Below, piece by piece: positions 17,757 to 27,619 of a stretch of DNA of 64,000 nucleotides; position 1 is the first letter of the stretch, and every line of letters starts with the position of its first letter. The notes beneath the pieces are model-generated. The model worked only from the letters and a program-made list of their open reading frames with translations, was not told where the DNA came from and did not search any database. Source of the DNA: Gemmatimonadota bacterium (GTDB taxonomy: Bacteria; JAAXHH01); NCBI GenBank assembly GCA_026705925.1, contig JAPOZT010000015.1, positions 162,906 to 226,905 of the forward strand. Reading direction: 5' to 3'. The position numbers and the translations under genes are program-made.

Positions 17757-20700
17757 TTCAAACCCTTCCAGCAACGTGTCGATCGTCTGATCTATAGCGA
17801 TCTCCGACTGCAGCGTCTCTACCGGAATCGACACGTGCAACCCCGCCTCTATACGGTTTCTCAATTCCACGGCCATAAGGGAATCCACCCCCAGACTACG
17901 CCAGGTCTGCCCCGGTTCCACGCTCTCCGGGTCCACTTCCAGAATCCGGCCGATCGCATCGGTCACGTAGTCCTTGATGTAGGCACGAAGTTTGCCTGCG
18001 GTCAGCGCGTTCAAATCCGCCTTCGATAGCGGTGTGATCGACGGTTGTGCGAGGTCTGGACGATCATCCGAATGCAGGTACGGTGCGAGCAGCGATTCTG
18101 CGACGGGTTCCGTCGTAGGAACCACGCCAACACGGTGGACCTCCCGGCGCAACAATCGGTCGAGTAGTGCACCGGCCTCATCGGGCGGGATCGGTCGCAG
18201 TCCCTGCCGCCTGAGACGATCGACGGCGTGTTCGTCTGCCGCCATGCCCGTACCTTCCCATGGTCCCCAGTTGATCGACGTCACTGGGAGGCCTTCCTGA
18301 CGCCTGAGGTCTGCCAGACCGTCCATATAGGCATTCGCAGCGGCATAGGACGCCTGGCCCGCGGTGCCGACAAGGGAGGCTGCCGAGGAAAACAGGACGA
18401 AGAGGTCCAGGTCGAGGTCCCTTGTCAACTCGTGCAGCATCCAGGCACCGGTTGTCTTGGGTCCGAGGACTTTGCGGAACCGTTCCACCGTCTGGGTGAG
18501 CAGAATGCCGTCGTCCAGCACGCCGGCCGCGTGGAAAACACCCCTGACCGGTCCATGCACGGTTTCCAAATCAGTCATGAGCCGCTCCATCGCCTTCCTG
18601 TCGGTCACATCGGCCTGCACATACCTGACATTTCTGCCAGGATCGGCTTCCAGCGCCGTCTCCTCGACTCTCCTTCGGCCCGAGATGACCACCAGACCGG
18701 CTCCCCGGTCGAGCAGCCAGTCTGTCAGGATTCGGCCGATCCCGCCCGCGCCGCCCGTGACGAGGTAAGTCCCGCCCGGACGTATGACTGGGTCGTCATC
18801 GCCCAGGTTCACCGGAATCGGCGCTTCGTCGTCCACGAGCACCAGTTTGCCCGTGTGCCGGGCCTGCGACATGAACCGGAAGGCCTCCGTCGCCCGTGCT
18901 ATTGGGAAAGTCTGATAGGGCAAGGGCTGTATCGTGCCAGCCCCGGCCATTTCGACGATCTCTTGCAACAAGCTACCTGCCCGGACCGGCCGTTCCTCGA
19001 TGAACTGCGCGAGATCGATGGGATGATAGGACCGGTTTTGGTCGAAATGGTTTAGTTCGATGGATCCGTGGTTCAGCACATCGGTTTTCCCGATCTCGAT
19101 GAAACGCCCCTGGGGAGCCAGCACGGACAGGGAAGCCTGCATGGCGGGACCGGAGAGGGTATTGAGCACGATATCAATGCCCTTACCATCCGTCTTATCC
19201 ATGATTTCCTCGGCGAAACCCAGAGTTCGGGAATCCATGACATTGGAAATTCCCATGCCCTTCAATAAGGCGCGTTTTTCAGGGGATCCGGCCGTGGCGA
19301 ATACCTCGGCCTCCGCCTGTTGAGCGATTTGCAGGGCGGCCAGTCCCACCCCGCCGGTGGCGTTGTGAACGAGAACGCGGTCTCCAGCGGAAATCCCGCC
19401 CCGTATCACGAGCCCCAGGTACGCCGTCAGAAAAGCCACGGGCAGCGTGGCGGCCTCCTCGATGCCCAGATGCTCAGGCCTGCGGACAACCAGGTTTGCC
19501 TTCGCGGTGACGTGTCCGGCCATGGTCGCAGGCATCATCCCCATGACCACGTCGCCCATTTCCATGGAGTCCACCTGGTCGCCGTGTGCGAACACTTCGC
19601 CGACGCATTCCCATCCAAAGGACGGTTGGTGCCGTGATGGATTTTTCAGCATGCCGAGTGCAGTCAGCACGTCCCGGAAATTTACTGCGGCGGCCCGCAC
19701 GCGAATGACCACCTCGTCCGGTCCGGGGCAGGCAACCGGTTTCGTTTTGAAATGGAGGTCTTCGATTGATCCTGGTGTGGACTGAGATAGTACGTAACTT
19801 GTTTTTGAACAAGCAGTTATGGGTACGGTTTTCGCAACGCTACGCACCGGATCGAAGGGAACGAGACAGCGTGTGAAAACACCAGTTCCCCGCAGCGCGA
19901 TTTCACAGGGTGAAGTATCCGTGCTCACGATTTCCGCGAGACGCTTCACGTCTATCGCACCGGTCTCGCCGGTCCCGGCCGGCAGGTCGATCAGGGTACA
20001 GTTCAACTCGGGATGTTCGCGCATGGCGACTCGCCCGCAGCCCCAAATCGATGCGTGTGCCGGCGATGCACATTCGTCTGCCGTCGCGGACTGCGCACCC
20101 GCCGTGATCAGCCGCAGGCGACATGGAAGATTCGGGTTGTCCAGCACCGTACGGACCAGTTCAAAGGATTCCAGGGCGGGTCCGGTATGCGAGCAGGACT
20201 GCTGGCCGAGTTGTTGCCCGGACTGTCGGCCGGACAGCCCGTTGCCGCCTCCCGTCCAGATCCCCACCAAACCAACGCAGCTTCCGGTTTCGCATTTCAC
20301 CGATCCCAGTTTTTCGGCCAGTGCGCTCCAGTTTTTCCCCAATTCATTACTCGAAATGTCGATGTATTCAGTCTTCACGCCGGGGTGCAACAGGGCATCG
20401 GCAAGTTTACTTCCAAGACTCGGGTCGTCGGAGAGTACGATCCAGTGAGAGATCGATCCAGGTTGCAGGTGTTCGATCCAGTGATTGTCGGCCACCCACT
20501 CCTCGCGATACAGGCCGTGGGGGTTGTTTTTGATGTTACGACGGCTACCCAAGCCGCTCACCCGGGACAGGACCACACCTTCCAAGGCCACCACGGGAAA
20601 GCCCTCTTCGTCTACGAGATATACGTCGGCCAGCAGGCCGTTGTCTTCCGAGGATTCTTGCAGCCTCGCATAGGCAACCAGGACTTCATCACGTTCTGGA

Positions 20701-23700
20701 AGTCTCTGCAGCACAATGTTTTTCACGCCGACCGGCAGATGCGGGCTGTCATCCGGAGCGAGCAGCAGCAGGGCCTGCAGACCAGCATCCAGGACACCCG
20801 GGTGCAGGCGGTAGGGTCCGTGTCCTTCAGTGCTGGATGCCAGGCTGATCAGGACCTCCCGCTCGGAGTACACGGCCTCGTCGACCTGACGGAAGGCGGG
20901 ACCGTACTCAAACCCCAGTTCGGCGGCGCGTTCGTAGAATCGCCGGTGCGTGATCCGGCGATCGCAACGGGACCTGATGGCTTCCAGATCGATGGTTTCG
21001 GACAACCCGGTCACGCCGGATCTTCCGGTTCGCATGTGCGCCAGCCAGGTCGAAGCCGTTTCCTTAGATTCGGGTTTGGAGGACAGGGTATACCGGTTCT
21101 GCCTGCGCACGACCTGGACGAGGTGGGCACCGATTTCGGACAGTAACAGGGGCTGCAGGAGTTCGAGTCCGGCGAAAGCGACGGGCAACTCCGCCTCCTC
21201 GAGTGTCTCGTAGAGCATTTCGATCTGCCCCGTAAGCGGCATGATCGATCGGTCCAGCACCGTGTGGTCCGCCAGGATCGGGTGGGATGCCAGGCTGATC
21301 GCCCGTTCCCATACCCGGGAGTCGGGGTCGACGGACGATTCGACGACCCGACCGATCAACGGGTGCAGATACCGCTGACCGGCTGGACCACCCTGGCCAC
21401 CCAGATAGTCCGAGTTGTCCCGGTTGTCCAGCCCACCGGGATGTACTGGCAAGCCATCCAGCCAGTACCGCTCCTTCTGCCAGGGGTATGACGGCAACGG
21501 AACACGCGTTCGGGGCGGGTCCACCAGGCGCTCCCAGTGGATATCGTGTCCATGGACATAGCATTTGGCCACGGATTCGAGCAGGACGTCCCACGCACTG
21601 CGATCGCGCCGAAGCGTGGCGAGGGCGTGGCCGGGCCGGTTGTGTAGAGCCAGGTTTTCGTAGATGGCCGCAGAAAGCACCGGATGGGGGCCGATCTGGA
21701 TGTAAAGCGTCTCCCCGACACCCGGGATCTGTTCGAAAACCCGGTTGAATAGGACGGGACGGCGGATGTTCCGCCACCAGTGTTCCGCGTCGAGCTCCGT
21801 TCCGTCTGTCTGCACGCCCGTAACCGTCGACAACAGAGGTATGTGGGTTTTCGAGGGCGACAATCCGTTCAGGGACGCCAGGAAGTCGTCGCGTATCCCA
21901 TCCATTTGCCCGCTGTGATAGGCGATTTCGGTGTGCAGCTTCTGGCAGAAGTGTTTTCGATCTTCGATCGCGGCCTGCAACCGCTCGATCTCCGCTGCCT
22001 CCCCCGAAATGGTCACGGAAACCGGACTGTTGACCGCGGCGATGGACAGGCCGTCGTCATAGGGCTGGACCAGCTTCTCGGCCTCGCCCGATGACACGCC
22101 TACCGCCAGCATCTCACCCCTACCCTGCATCTCCTTCTGCAGTCTGCTACGCTGATAGATGATGCGAACCCCTTCTTCCAGGGACAGCGCGCCCGAGACG
22201 CAGGCCCCGGCGATTTCCCCGACACTGTGGCCGACGACGATCTGCGGTTCGACGCCCAGGGACCGCCACAGGGCCGCCAGCGCCCACTGCAGCGCCATGT
22301 TGGCGGGCTGGGCAGTCTCGACGTCTGTCATTCGCTCCCCTGGCGTTCCATTCTGCATCAGTTCGAGCAAGGACGAGCCCGAAACGGCCGCAAACAGGCG
22401 GTCGAACTCAACTAGTGCTTCGCGGTACGCTGGCGCGGCATCGTACAATGCCTGGCCCATGCCATACCACTGGGGGCCCATGCCGGTGAAGACAAACACG
22501 ACAGGTGTCGCATGGGTTCCGGCGTGTGCGGTTTCGAGACGATCCGGGATACCGCCGTCACAGAACGTTTCGAGGTTCCGGGCGGCTTCTCCCGGTTCCT
22601 CGAATACCAGCGCCAGGCGGCGATCAAGATGGGATCGGTGCAACGCGAGCGCGGCCGCAAGATCATCAGGCGGCGTATCCCGGTGGTTTCGGATCAGGGA
22701 TGCGGTGTCCGAAGCCTTTTCCTTCAGCGCGGCGGTGCTATGCGCGGACAGGACCAGGATCTGGGGAGTTCGCTGATCGGACTGGCGCTGGCCAGACGTA
22801 CCTTGGTGATCGGCCGCACTACGTAAGCCTACCTCTTCGACTGCGGTCGGTCCGTTTTCTGGTCGTGCGTATGCGGTCGGGTCGCCACCTGTTCGCGTAC
22901 CCGCGGTATACCCGACGGATTCCGCGACCGGCGGGGATCCGAGCACGACATGGGCGTTGGCGCCGCCGAATCCGAAGGAATTCACACCGGCATAGGTGGG
23001 ACCGGGGATGCTGACCGGCTCGGTGGCCACCTTCAGCCCGAGATCTTCGAAGGGGATATCAGGATTCGGATGGTCGAAGTGCAGGGAGGGTGGCAGGACG
23101 CCGTGCTTGAGCGCCAGCGCCGCCTTTATGAGACCCGCGACCCCGGCCGCGGCCTCGGTGTGGCCGATATTGGTCTTCACCGAACCAATCAGGCAGCCCG
23201 CGCCGTCCGTGACCCGTCCTTCCTCCGTGGCACGTCCGATGGCCATCGCTTCAATGGGGTCGCCCGTGGGCGTTCCCGTGCCATGGGCTTCCACGAAGGC
23301 AAACTGAGCGGCGCTTACGCCACCAGCGCGGGCGGCCGCCTCAATGACGGTTTGCTGGGCGCTTTGCCCCGGGACCGTCAGGCCGCGGCTGCGCCCGTCC
23401 TGGTTGATCGCGGACCCGTGAATAACCGCGTAGATCGTATCGCCGTCGGCCAGCGCTTCGGACAGGCGTTTCAGCACGACGATGCCCGCGCCGTCGCTTC
23501 GTCCGTAACCGTTTGCCCCCTGGTCAAAGGCCCTGCAGCGCCCATCCGGCGACAGCATCTGCGCCTGCGCGAATCCGCAGGACGTCTGAGGCGTCAGCAG
23601 CAGATTGGCGCCACCGGCGAGGGCGGCCGTGCACGTCCCGGCCTGGAGGTCCCTGCAGGCCAGGTGTATAGCCGTCAGTGACGAAGAACAGGCCGTATCC

Positions 23701-24200
23701 ACCGCGATACTCGGGCCCTTCAGGTCCAGGAAGTAGGAAATCCGGTTCGCCGCGATGCTCAGCGTCCCGCCCGTGTTGGTGTGCATGCCGACCTGTGAAG
23801 GCGCGGCATATCGCTGGAGGTCCCAGTATTCGTCCAGGAAGATCCCCATGTACACCCCGACGGGCCGGCATTCCAGCTTGGCCGGGGGGATCCGCGCGTC
23901 TTCAAGGGCTTCCCAGGCGAGTTCGAGCAGGATGCGCTGCTGGGGATCGATGTGACGGGCTTCCCGGGGCGAGATGCTGAAGAACGCCGCGTCGAACCGG
24001 TCGATTTCGTCGACGAATCCGCCCCATTCGGGAAAGTCCCCGCCGACCGGCCACGATTCCCAAAGCGATTTCCGTTCATCCGGAACCGGACGAATGGCGT
24101 CCCCGCCGTTCAGGACGAATTCCCAGAAGGACTGTGGCGTCGATATACCCCCGGGAAACCGGCAGGAGATGCCGGTTATGGCAATGGGATCACCGGACAT
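17712..24200 (-). CDS. Single-module fully reducing type I polyketide synthase (KS-AT-DH-ER-KR-ACP)
   Basis: A 2162-residue multidomain synthase. Ketosynthase 1-425: active Cys171 (DTACSSS), His306 (EAHGTGT), His347 (NIGHTEA). Acyltransferase about 565-860: Ser659 in GHSVGE; the specificity region reads IAYHS, neither classic HAFH nor YASH. Dehydratase about 945-1215: H979 in HTVLDRSIMP (Asp replaces the usual Gly) and D1138/Q1142 in LDAGLQ. Pseudo-KR/linker 1225-1470. Enoylreductase 1475-1790 with ATGGVGLAALQ. Ketoreductase 1810-1990: GGAGGIG, S1939, Y1952, N1956 and LDD (B-type). ACP 2065-2145 with Ser2107 in GVDSLMA. There is no thioesterase. The start overlaps the end of lipM by 11 bases. 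The final 14 residues are read from the antisense of tRNA-Thr. It probably makes a fully reduced lipid-like chain; the product is unknown. Confidence 0.93.
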   Translation of the reverse strand: MSGDPIAITGISCRFPGGISTPQSFWEFVLNGGDAIRPVPDERKSLWESWPVGGDFPEWGGFVDEIDRFDAAFFSISPREARHIDPQQRILLELAWEALEDARIPPAKLECRPVGVYMGIFLDEYWDLQRYAAPSQVGMHTNTGGTLSIAANRISYFLDLKGPSIAVDTACSSSLTAIHLACRDLQAGTCTAALAGGANLLLTPQTSCGFAQAQMLSPDGRCRAFDQGANGYGRSDGAGIVVLKRLSEALADGDTIYAVIHGSAINQDGRSRGLTVPGQSAQQTVIEAAARAGGVSAAQFAFVEAHGTGTPTGDPIEAMAIGRATEEGRVTDGAGCLIGSVKTNIGHTEAAAGVAGLIKAALALKHGVLPPSLHFDHPNPDIPFEDLGLKVATEPVSIPGPTYAGVNSFGFGGANAHVVLGSPPVAESVGYTAGTRTGGDPTAYARPENGPTAVEEVGLRSAADHQGTSGQRQSDQRTPQILVLSAHSTAALKEKASDTASLIRNHRDTPPDDLAAALALHRSHLDRRLALVFEEPGEAARNLETFCDGGIPDRLETAHAGTHATPVVFVFTGMGPQWYGMGQALYDAAPAYREALVEFDRLFAAVSGSSLLELMQNGTPGERMTDVETAQPANMALQWALAALWRSLGVEPQIVVGHSVGEIAGACVSGALSLEEGVRIIYQRSRLQKEMQGRGEMLAVGVSSGEAEKLVQPYDDGLSIAAVNSPVSVTISGEAAEIERLQAAIEDRKHFCQKLHTEIAYHSGQMDGIRDDFLASLNGLSPSKTHIPLLSTVTGVQTDGTELDAEHWWRNIRRPVLFNRVFEQIPGVGETLYIQIGPHPVLSAAIYENLALHNRPGHALATLRRDRSAWDVLLESVAKCYVHGHDIHWERLVDPPRTRVPLPSYPWQKERYWLDGLPVHPGGLDNRDNSDYLGGQGGPAGQRYLHPLIGRVVESSVDPDSRVWERAISLASHPILADHTVLDRSIMPLTGQIEMLYETLEEAELPVAFAGLELLQPLLLSEIGAHLVQVVRRQNRYTLSSKPESKETASTWLAHMRTGRSGVTGLSETIDLEAIRSRCDRRITHRRFYERAAELGFEYGPAFRQVDEAVYSEREVLISLASSTEGHGPYRLHPGVLDAGLQALLLLAPDDSPHLPVGVKNIVLQRLPERDEVLVAYARLQESSEDNGLLADVYLVDEEGFPVVALEGVVLSRVSGLGSRRNIKNNPHGLYREEWVADNHWIEHLQPGSISHWIVLSDDPSLGSKLADALLHPGVKTEYIDISSNELGKNWSALAEKLGSVKCETGSCVGLVGIWTGGGNGLSGRQSGQQLGQQSCSHTGPALESFELVRTVLDNPNLPCRLRLITAGAQSATADECASPAHASIWGCGRVAMREHPELNCTLIDLPAGTGETGAIDVKRLAEIVSTDTSPCEIALRGTGVFTRCLVPFDPVRSVAKTVPITACSKTSYVLSQSTPGSIEDLHFKTKPVACPGPDEVVIRVRAAAVNFRDVLTALGMLKNPSRHQPSFGWECVGEVFAHGDQVDSMEMGDVVMGMMPATMAGHVTAKANLVVRRPEHLGIEEAATLPVAFLTAYLGLVIRGGISAGDRVLVHNATGGVGLAALQIAQQAEAEVFATAGSPEKRALLKGMGISNVMDSRTLGFAEEIMDKTDGKGIDIVLNTLSGPAMQASLSVLAPQGRFIEIGKTDVLNHGSIELNHFDQNRSYHPIDLAQFIEERPVRAGSLLQEIVEMAGAGTIQPLPYQTFPIARATEAFRFMSQARHTGKLVLVDDEAPIPVNLGDDDPVIRPGGTYLVTGGAGGIGRILTDWLLDRGAGLVVISGRRRVEETALEADPGRNVRYVQADVTDRKAMERLMTDLETVHGPVRGVFHAAGVLDDGILLTQTVERFRKVLGPKTTGAWMLHELTRDLDLDLFVLFSSAASLVGTAGQASYAAANAYMDGLADLRRQEGLPVTSINWGPWEGTGMAADEHAVDRLRRQGLRPIPPDEAGALLDRLLRREVHRVGVVPTTEPVAESLLAPYLHSDDRPDLAQPSITPLSKADLNALTAGKLRAYIKDYVTDAIGRILEVDPESVEPGQTWRSLGVDSLMAVELRNRIEAGLHVSIPVETLQSEIAIDQTIDTLLEGFESHESDSNRRPIHYE

Positions 24201-25047
24201 GGCTCGCGGTCCTGAGATAGGTCCAGTCGGCGTTTCCGTACCGGGTGCGGACCAACGACTCGGCTGCTTGCCGCTCCTCCGCGTCCAGCACGTCCGTTTT
24301 GCCTTCCACGTTCAGGCGGTCGAGCATCGAACGGGACAGGCGGTCGGTCCATTCCTCGAATGAGGGCAGATCGGGGACCAGTTCGGCCACGGAGACGGTC
24401 CGGTGGTTCAGCATCCGGGCGATGGTCTCCCGGCGTTCCGGCTCGTGGGCGGGCATCAACAGGGGAAGCCTGCGGTGCCCCGGCCCCAGGAGCAGGGATC
24501 CGTGCTGCAGCACAACCCCGCGGGATCGGCGCTGGGCACTGCCGGCCAGTTTCCTGCCGGCCACCGTGATCTCGTAACGTCCAGTGGCCGTGAAGCATAC
24601 GTCGTCATTGCCTCCCGGACCGCAACGCCCTTCCATCGCCGGCTCGGCCGGTATATCGAAGTGCTTCAGCGTTTCGACCAGCGCCTCGCTCACCGCGCGG
24701 AGCATCACGCCGGACCGGCCTCCCAGCGCGGGATGGGACTCCGGCGCAACCAGGCTGTAGGTCAGTTCCTGGTCGTGAAGTACCGCGCGGCCACCGGTGA
24801 TCCGCCGGACCAGGTCGATGCCGTACCGGTCGCATTGACGGGGATCGATCTCTTTCTCCGCCTCCTGCCCGTAACCGATGGAAACAGCGGGCGGACACCA
24901 CGAGTAGATGCGTAGCACCATCATCTCTGCGTCCCGCCGGTCCGCGTCCGTCCCGCCTGCGTCCCGCCGGCACGTGTCCAGCAGCGCTTCGTCCACGGCC
25001 ATGTTGTACGCGGCGGAACATCCGGGCGTGGAGAGTACGCGGATCAT
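24190..25047 (-). CDS. lipM: Lipoate/octanoate ligase-family protein, probable octanoyltransferase LipM
   Basis: A 285-residue member of the biotin/lipoate protein-ligase family. RRITGGRAVLHD (81-92) is the lipoyl-binding loop. DDVCFTATGRYEI places Cys151 where LipM-type octanoyl-ACP:protein transferases have their acyl-cysteine, and K166 in GRKLAGSAQ is the family lysine. The Cys favours LipM over the ATP-using ligase LplA. The protein would move octanoate from ACP to GcvH or E2 domains, which fits its place in a fatty-acid operon. ATGA overlap with the rnc stop upstream, and an 11-base overlap with the PKS start downstream, show tight coupling. Confidence 0.82.
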   Translation of the reverse strand: MIRVLSTPGCSAAYNMAVDEALLDTCRRDAGGTDADRRDAEMMVLRIYSWCPPAVSIGYGQEAEKEIDPRQCDRYGIDLVRRITGGRAVLHDQELTYSLVAPESHPALGGRSGVMLRAVSEALVETLKHFDIPAEPAMEGRCGPGGNDDVCFTATGRYEITVAGRKLAGSAQRRSRGVVLQHGSLLLGPGHRRLPLLMPAHEPERRETIARMLNHRTVSVAELVPDLPSFEEWTDRLSRSMLDRLNVEGKTDVLDAEERQAAESLVRTRYGNADWTYLRTASHVR

Positions 25048-25871
25048 GACCGATCGATGTCGCGGTCGGACTGCAGTTGCTCCACGGCCTGTCGCGCGGC
25101 ATCCTGTTCCGCGTTCTTCTTGCTGGTTCCCGTGCCCTTGCTGACGGGGTTTCCCGCTACGAAGACTTCGATGGTAAAGATCTTTTCGTGGTCGGGACCC
25201 ACGGCGGAATCGACGCGGTATTCCGGCTGGCCGATGCCTTCGCCCTGCGTGTATTCCAACAGCGCGCTCTTGTAGTTTCGCGAGTGATCGACTTCGGAAG
25301 GACGTTCCGCGCTCAACTCCTGCAGCAGGGTACGGTGGAGGAAGCGGCGGACTGGCTGAAGCCCGCCGTCCAGGTAAATGGCGCCGATGATGGATTCGTA
25401 GGCGTCGGACAGGATCGAGTGGCGAAACCGACCGCCGGACCGGGCTTCACTGGTACTCAGCAGCACATAGCGCCCGAGCTTCATCGCCCGGGCCTGGCGG
25501 GCGAGCGCCTTCCGGTTGACCAGCGTGGACCGGAGCTGGGTGAGTTGGCCCTCGCGGCGCCCGGGGTACTTCTGGTATATGAACTCGCCGACCACGAGAT
25601 CCAGTACCGCGTCGCCCAGGAACTCCAGCCGTTCGTTGGAGTGGACGCCCGACTGCTCCCGGGAATACACGTAGGAACGGTGCTTGAGCGCAGTGATCAG
25701 GTAATCGGGGTTCTTGAAGCGGTAGTCGATGTATTTTTGGACCTGGCGGACGTTTTCACGTTCAAGGGCCGTTCGGTTCGCGGCTTTACCGGATGCTCCG
25801 CTTTTCAGGCCCGTCAGCAAGGTACTGGCCGCGCGCCGCAGCTTCTGCAGAATGGAATGCCGATTTGGCAC
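25044..25871 (-). CDS. rnc: Ribonuclease III
   Basis: A 275-residue RNase III. The signature NERLEFLGDAVLD (79-91) and the second acidic cluster DAYESIIGAIYLDGG (near 155) form the catalytic site. A double-stranded-RNA-binding domain occupies about 200-270 (NYKSALLEYTQ, GTGTSKKNAEQDAARQAVEQL). The N-terminus has an extra 45 basic residues before the catalytic domain. It cleaves double-stranded RNA in rRNA and mRNA processing. Position directly after fabF is conserved in many bacteria. Its stop overlaps the lipM start. Confidence 0.95.
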   Translation of the reverse strand: MPNRHSILQKLRRAASTLLTGLKSGASGKAANRTALERENVRQVQKYIDYRFKNPDYLITALKHRSYVYSREQSGVHSNERLEFLGDAVLDLVVGEFIYQKYPGRREGQLTQLRSTLVNRKALARQARAMKLGRYVLLSTSEARSGGRFRHSILSDAYESIIGAIYLDGGLQPVRRFLHRTLLQELSAERPSEVDHSRNYKSALLEYTQGEGIGQPEYRVDSAVGPDHEKIFTIEVFVAGNPVSKGTGTSKKNAEQDAARQAVEQLQSDRDIDRS

Positions 25872-25911
25872 GGTAGTCCCCGAAGCACGTCCGAGGCTTT
25901 TCGGAAAGTTG

Positions 25912-27153
25912 CTACGCCGTGTATTTCCTAATCACGAGCGTCACGTTATGCCCCCCGAAACCGAACGAATTGGTTAAGGCCGCCCTTACTTCCCGCTCCC
26001 GGCCCGCGTTGGGGATGTAGTCCAGGTCGCAATCGGGATCGGGCTCCTCGTAGTTGATGGTGGGATGGACGTAATCACGGGCGACGGACAGCGTGGTCGC
26101 AATGAACTCGACCCCTCCGGAAGCTCCCAGGAGATGGCCGACGAGCGACTTGGTGGAGCTGATCGCCAGGCTGTGTGCATGATCCCCGAAGACCTTTTTG
26201 ATGGCCAGGGTTTCGATGCGGTCGTTGAATGGCGTGGACGTGCCATGGGCATTGATGTAATCGATTTCGTCCACGGCCAGCCCGGCGTTCCGAAGCGCCA
26301 GTTGCATGGACCTGGCCGCACCTTCGCCCGATTCGTGAGGTTGGGTGATATGAAATGCATCCGCCGTCGCGGCATAGCCAGCAAGTTCGGCGTAGATCGT
26401 CGCACCACGCTGCTTCGCGTGGGACAGGGTCTCGAGCACGACCATGCCGGCGCCTTCTCCGAGCACGAATCCGTCCCGCTGGGCATCGAAGGGCCTGCTG
26501 GCCCGCTCCGGCTCGTCATTTCGCAGGGACAGGGCCCGCATGTTGCTGAACCCGGCCACGGCCATGGGCGATATGCTGGCCTCCGTACCGCCGGTGACCA
26601 TGACGTCCGCGTCCCCGTGCTGCAGGATCCGGAACGCGTCGCCGATGCCGTGCGCGCCGCTGGAACAGGCCGATACCGTGGTGTAGTTGGGCCCTTTCAA
26701 CCCATGAATCATCGAAATATGGCCGGGCGCCATGTCCGCGATCATCATGGGGATGAAAAAGGGACTCACGCGTCCCGGTCCCTTATGTACGAGGTTGGCA
26801 TGCTGGTTTTCGAAGGTCCAAATCCCGCCGACGCCCGTACCCATCACCACCCCGATGCGGTCCCGGTCTTCGGCTTCGAGATCCAGGCCGGAGTCTTCGA
26901 TCGCCATCTGCGCGGCGATCACGGCGTATTGGACGTTCTCGTCCATTCGCCGCACTTCTTTCCGGTCGATGTAGTCCGCCGCGTTGAAGTCCTTCAATTC
27001 GGCGGCGATTTTCGCCGGAAAGGCGCTCACATCGAATTTCGTAATGGGCCCTATGCCGCTTTGACCCGCGCAGAGGGCATTCCAATAGGTATCGAGCGTG
27101 AGACCCACGGGACTCAGGACGCCCATACCGGTGACGACAACGCGTTCAGCCAC
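25912..27153 (-). CDS. fabF: 3-oxoacyl-ACP synthase II (FabF)
   Basis: A 413-residue elongating condensing enzyme. The catalytic triad is Cys163 (SACSSGAHG) with His residues in INAHGTSTPFND and VGHLLGASG. Length and sequence match FabF throughout (VVVTGMGVLSPVG at the start, NSFGFGGHN at the end). Translation starts at GTG (27153) after GGGAGG. It condenses malonyl-ACP with growing acyl-ACP. In this operon it is the only stand-alone condensing enzyme visible, because fabH is missing. Confidence 0.95.
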   Translation of the reverse strand: MAERVVVTGMGVLSPVGLTLDTYWNALCAGQSGIGPITKFDVSAFPAKIAAELKDFNAADYIDRKEVRRMDENVQYAVIAAQMAIEDSGLDLEAEDRDRIGVVMGTGVGGIWTFENQHANLVHKGPGRVSPFFIPMMIADMAPGHISMIHGLKGPNYTTVSACSSGAHGIGDAFRILQHGDADVMVTGGTEASISPMAVAGFSNMRALSLRNDEPERASRPFDAQRDGFVLGEGAGMVVLETLSHAKQRGATIYAELAGYAATADAFHITQPHESGEGAARSMQLALRNAGLAVDEIDYINAHGTSTPFNDRIETLAIKKVFGDHAHSLAISSTKSLVGHLLGASGGVEFIATTLSVARDYVHPTINYEEPDPDCDLDYIPNAGREREVRAALTNSFGFGGHNVTLVIRKYTA

Positions 27154-27207
27154 CCCGACGCCTCCCGAAATCAGCCAGTCGAGTCACCCGGCCTGCATAA
27201 AATTACT

Positions 27208-27301
27208 AGCCTGCCTGGACATCCCAGCCTGTCTGGACATCGCGACCGGCCTCGAAATGAATCAGCCTTCTCTATGAATCAACCGTCTTTAAGAATCAGC
27301 C
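27208..27301. repeat. Two short direct-repeat tracts between fabF and acpP
   Basis: AGCCTG-Y-CTGGACATC occurs at 27208-27223 and 27226-27241 (18-bp period). ATGAATCA-R-CC-like units follow at 27257, 27274 and 27292 (17-18-bp period), the last reaching the acpP stop. They fill most of the 142-bp spacer, which is unusually long for this operon. Function unknown; slippage-generated sequence is possible. Confidence 0.5.
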
Positions 27302-27526
27302 ATCCAGATTGGACTGGAGATACTTGATCGCGTCGCCGACCGTGACGATCTTCTCGGCATCCTCATCGGGGATCTCGAGATCGAACTCTTCTTCGAGGGC
27401 CATGACAAGTTCGACCGTATCGAGCGAGTCGGCGCCCAGATCGTCGGTGAACGAGGCATTGTCGGTGACCTGGTCACCGTCCACACCCAGTTGTTCGGCG
27501 ATAATCTCCTTTACGCGGTCTTCCAT
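27296..27526 (-). CDS. acpP: Acyl carrier protein
   Basis: A 76-residue acidic carrier protein. Ser34 in [18 protein letters not shown] is the phosphopantetheine attachment site. Length and sequence are those of the housekeeping ACP. It carries acyl chains for FabD, FabG and FabF, and supplies octanoyl-ACP to LipM. Placed between fabG and fabF as in most bacteria. Confidence 0.97.
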   Translation of the reverse strand: MEDRVKEIIAEQLGVDGDQVTDNASFTDDLGADSLDTVELVMALEEEFDLEIPDEDAEKIVTVGDAIKYLQSNLDG

Positions 27527-27619
27527 CTTCTTTCCTCCTGTACAGATGATTGCCTCAGGTACCTTCGATTTAAAATTGGGTTCTCATTGCCTGCCGAAAC
27601 CGGATACGGCGAGGTTCCT

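Noticed and set aside
24100..24260. Search for a second att-like copy of the tRNA-Thr 3' end at the far end of the PKS
   Set aside because: No sequence matching the tRNA 3' part was visible by eye, and the PKS start is fused into the fab operon, so the simple island model with two ends is unsupported.
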